NCBI GenBank assembly: GCA_947589205.1
Contig: CANQCJ010000091.1
Coordinates: forward strand, 1 to 8,099
Direction of reading: 5' to 3'
Origin: an uncultured Ruminococcus sp.
GTDB lineage: Bacteria > Bacillota > Clostridia > Oscillospirales > Ruminococcaceae
Length of the DNA: 8,099 nucleotides
Part shown: positions 7,184 through 8,099 of the stretch, one piece after another
Position numbering within the stretch: position 1 is the stretch's first letter
Layout of the letters: each line of letters opens with the position of its first letter
Program-made: the position numbers and the translations under genes
The notes under the pieces: model-generated
The model's input: the letters and a program-made list of their open reading frames with translations, nothing else
Database searches by the model: none
Told to the model about the DNA's origin: nothing

Positions 7184-7289
7184 TGGCAAGACCTGTATCC
7201 GTCTTTGAATACAGGTCCTGTGACAATTTCCGCACAGTCCGCCCGAGGGACGCTACGCCCCTTTGCGGGCGAACGGTGCAGTATTGCCA
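7184..7289 (-). promoter_or_regulatory. Structured spacer: three abutting hairpins closed by an outer stem (candidate cis-acting RNA)
   Basis: Read as minus-strand RNA, TGGCAA (7289-7284) pairs with TTGCCA (7189-7184) and encloses three hairpins. The first is 7273-7238, with 7 of 8 base pairs, a GCCCG/CGGGC core and an inner AGGG/CCCT continuation. The second is 7237-7218, CTGTG/CACAG with a 10-base loop. The third is 7217-7190, a perfect 9-bp GACCTGTAT/ATACAGGTC with a 10-base loop. The three hairpins touch without unpaired bases, and the third also abuts the outer stem. The only junction strand is 7283-7274. The element lies between the binding-protein stop and araC, 29 bases before the araC start. 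I do not recognise it as a known riboswitch. It could be a leader regulator, an mRNA-stabilising element setting relative expression within the operon, or a small palindromic repeat element. Confidence 0.55.
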
Positions 7290-7307
7290 ACATATATAAT
7301 TGAAGGA

Positions 7308-7319
7308 TGATAATTATGA
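7308..7319. promoter_or_regulatory. Near-palindrome resembling the GH5-promoter palindrome (possible operator)
   Basis: TGATAATTATGA matches the TCATAATTATGA palindrome at 4458-4469 in 11 of 12 bases. It overlaps the stop codon of the binding-protein gene and lies about 155 bases upstream of araC. The sequence is AT-rich and short, so chance is a real possibility. Confidence 0.25.
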
Positions 7320-8099
7320 CATCTTTTGCTGCGCCTCCTCGAGCATGAAGTCGAGAGCGGCTTTGTTCGTTTCAACGATGCTGGTCCAGGTGTCGGTCTC
7401 CTGCGGATTCATTGTTTTCTTGATTATGTTGTCGGTAAGATTGGAAATATCGGTAGAAAGTCCGGTAGCAAATTCAAATACGGGGTGTTCGGCAGCCATC
7501 GAGTAGATCTCGTCTCTCATATCGAGCATCTCGTCGGTCCAGCCGTAATCCTTTTTAAACTGTTCGATAGTTATGCTGTGAGCCTCGGCGTCCGTTTCGG
7601 CGTATCTTGTGCAGTCGAGCCAGGCGGCAACGCCCTCGGGGTTTTTAGCTCCTCTGCAAATGCAGAAGCCGTGTATTCTCGAAGGAACATACTGCACGTC
7701 GCTGTCGGCGGAGCAGGGAACGGGCACGAACATGACCTCTCCCGAAGAAAGATCGCCGTAGGGCTTAGTCACGCTCGGAGCGTCCTCGATCCCCCAGAGA
7801 CCTATCGGATAGAACAGCGTAAGACCCGAGGCGATACCCGTGCCGAACACGTCTCCGCGCACCTTCCAGTCATGGTCGTGCTTAGGATATACGACGCCGT
7901 TCTTCTGAAGCTCATACATCATATTTTCCGCTTTAGCGATAAGCGGATCCTCTATATTGTTGGTTATTTTTCCGTCCTGCATACCGATAAGCGGCAGACC
8001 GGTGGATTCAAGCAGCGCGTTTTCGTAGTACCAGCCGTCGAGAGCGTATTTATCCGCTTCGGCGTCGGTAAATTCTACGCACATATCGCTGAAGGTATC
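7314..8099 (-). CDS. Extracellular solute-binding protein of an ABC transporter, probably for sugars (partial, N-terminus off window)
   Basis: The frame is open to the right edge, with 261 codons visible before the TAA at 7314. An ATG at 8084 is internal: the reading continues upstream as DTFSD. The visible part fits the C-terminal two thirds of a family 1 extracellular solute-binding protein. It has an aromatic-rich core (YALDGWYYENALLES, GLTLFYPIGLWGIEDAP), the typical late pattern GFCICRGAKNPEGVAAWLDC where helices resume, and a helical tail ending in EEAQQKMS. Such proteins capture oligosaccharides outside the membrane and deliver them to two permeases. The signal peptide and permease genes are not in the window and would lie to the right or elsewhere. 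Specificity cannot be read directly. The licheninase and GH5 neighbours suggest beta-gluco-oligosaccharides. Confidence 0.8.
   Translation of the reverse strand, partial: DTFSDMCVEFTDAEADKYALDGWYYENALLESTGLPLIGMQDGKITNNIEDPLIAKAENMMYELQKNGVVYPKHDHDWKVRGDVFGTGIASGLTLFYPIGLWGIEDAPSVTKPYGDLSSGEVMFVPVPCSADSDVQYVPSRIHGFCICRGAKNPEGVAAWLDCTRYAETDAEAHSITIEQFKKDYGWTDEMLDMRDEIYSMAAEHPVFEFATGLSTDISNLTDNIIKKTMNPQETDTWTSIVETNKAALDFMLEEAQQKMS

Noticed and set aside
7291..7300. Separate promoter for araC from the TATATA stretch after the binding-protein gene
   Set aside because: No acceptable -35 lies at 16-18 bases upstream (TGTCAT or TCATAA), so read-through from the binding-protein operon is as likely.
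1..8099. CRISPR arrays, tRNA or rRNA genes, insertion sequences
   Set aside because: I saw no regularly spaced direct repeats, no tRNA-like sequence with acceptor and T-arm motifs, and no transposase frame. The four-stem spacer lacks tRNA loop sequences.

Overview
The window looks like a chromosomal segment of a Gram-positive gut or rumen Clostridium-class bacterium, most like Ruminococcus or another Oscillospiraceae. The evidence is strong Bacillota-type promoters and Shine-Dalgarno sites, an AraC regulator of the kind common in Clostridia, a lipoprotein-anchored licheninase, and a large Gram-positive adhesin built from Cna-B, SdrD-B and pilin-isopeptide domains. Species is not determined; this is inference from gene style, not from a marker gene.

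Layout. (1) Positions 1-4278, minus strand: one uninterrupted reading frame of 1426 codons that runs off the left edge. It is the N-terminal part of a giant secreted, multi-domain surface adhesin, and it fills more than half of the window. (2) Positions 4279-4545: a divergent control region with a near-perfect sigma-A promoter for the adhesin, a second promoter for the gene on the other side, and an AT-rich palindrome. (3) 4546-5493, plus strand: a GH5 glycosidase without a signal peptide, so probably cytosolic. (4) 5497-5536: a bidirectional rho-independent terminator between convergent genes. (5) 5559-6374, minus: a lipoprotein GH16 licheninase (mixed-linkage beta-glucanase). (6) 6393-7154, minus: an AraC-family regulator 18 bases upstream of the licheninase, clearly the same transcript. 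(7) 7155-7313: a spacer that can fold into three abutting hairpins closed by a further stem. (8) 7314-8099, minus: the C-terminal part of an ABC-transporter solute-binding protein that enters from the right edge.

Together, genes 3 and 5-8 read as a compact Gram-positive beta-glucan utilisation locus. The cell-surface licheninase would cut cereal or lichen mixed-linkage glucan, the binding protein and an off-window ABC permease would take up the oligosaccharides, the cytosolic GH5 would finish hydrolysis, and the AraC protein would sense the state and switch the genes on. The adjacent adhesin could hold the cell to plant or host material, but its link to the sugar locus is only by neighbourhood.

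The most unexplained element is the four-stem structured spacer ahead of araC. The adhesin's N-terminal regions of unknown fold are the second item worth following.
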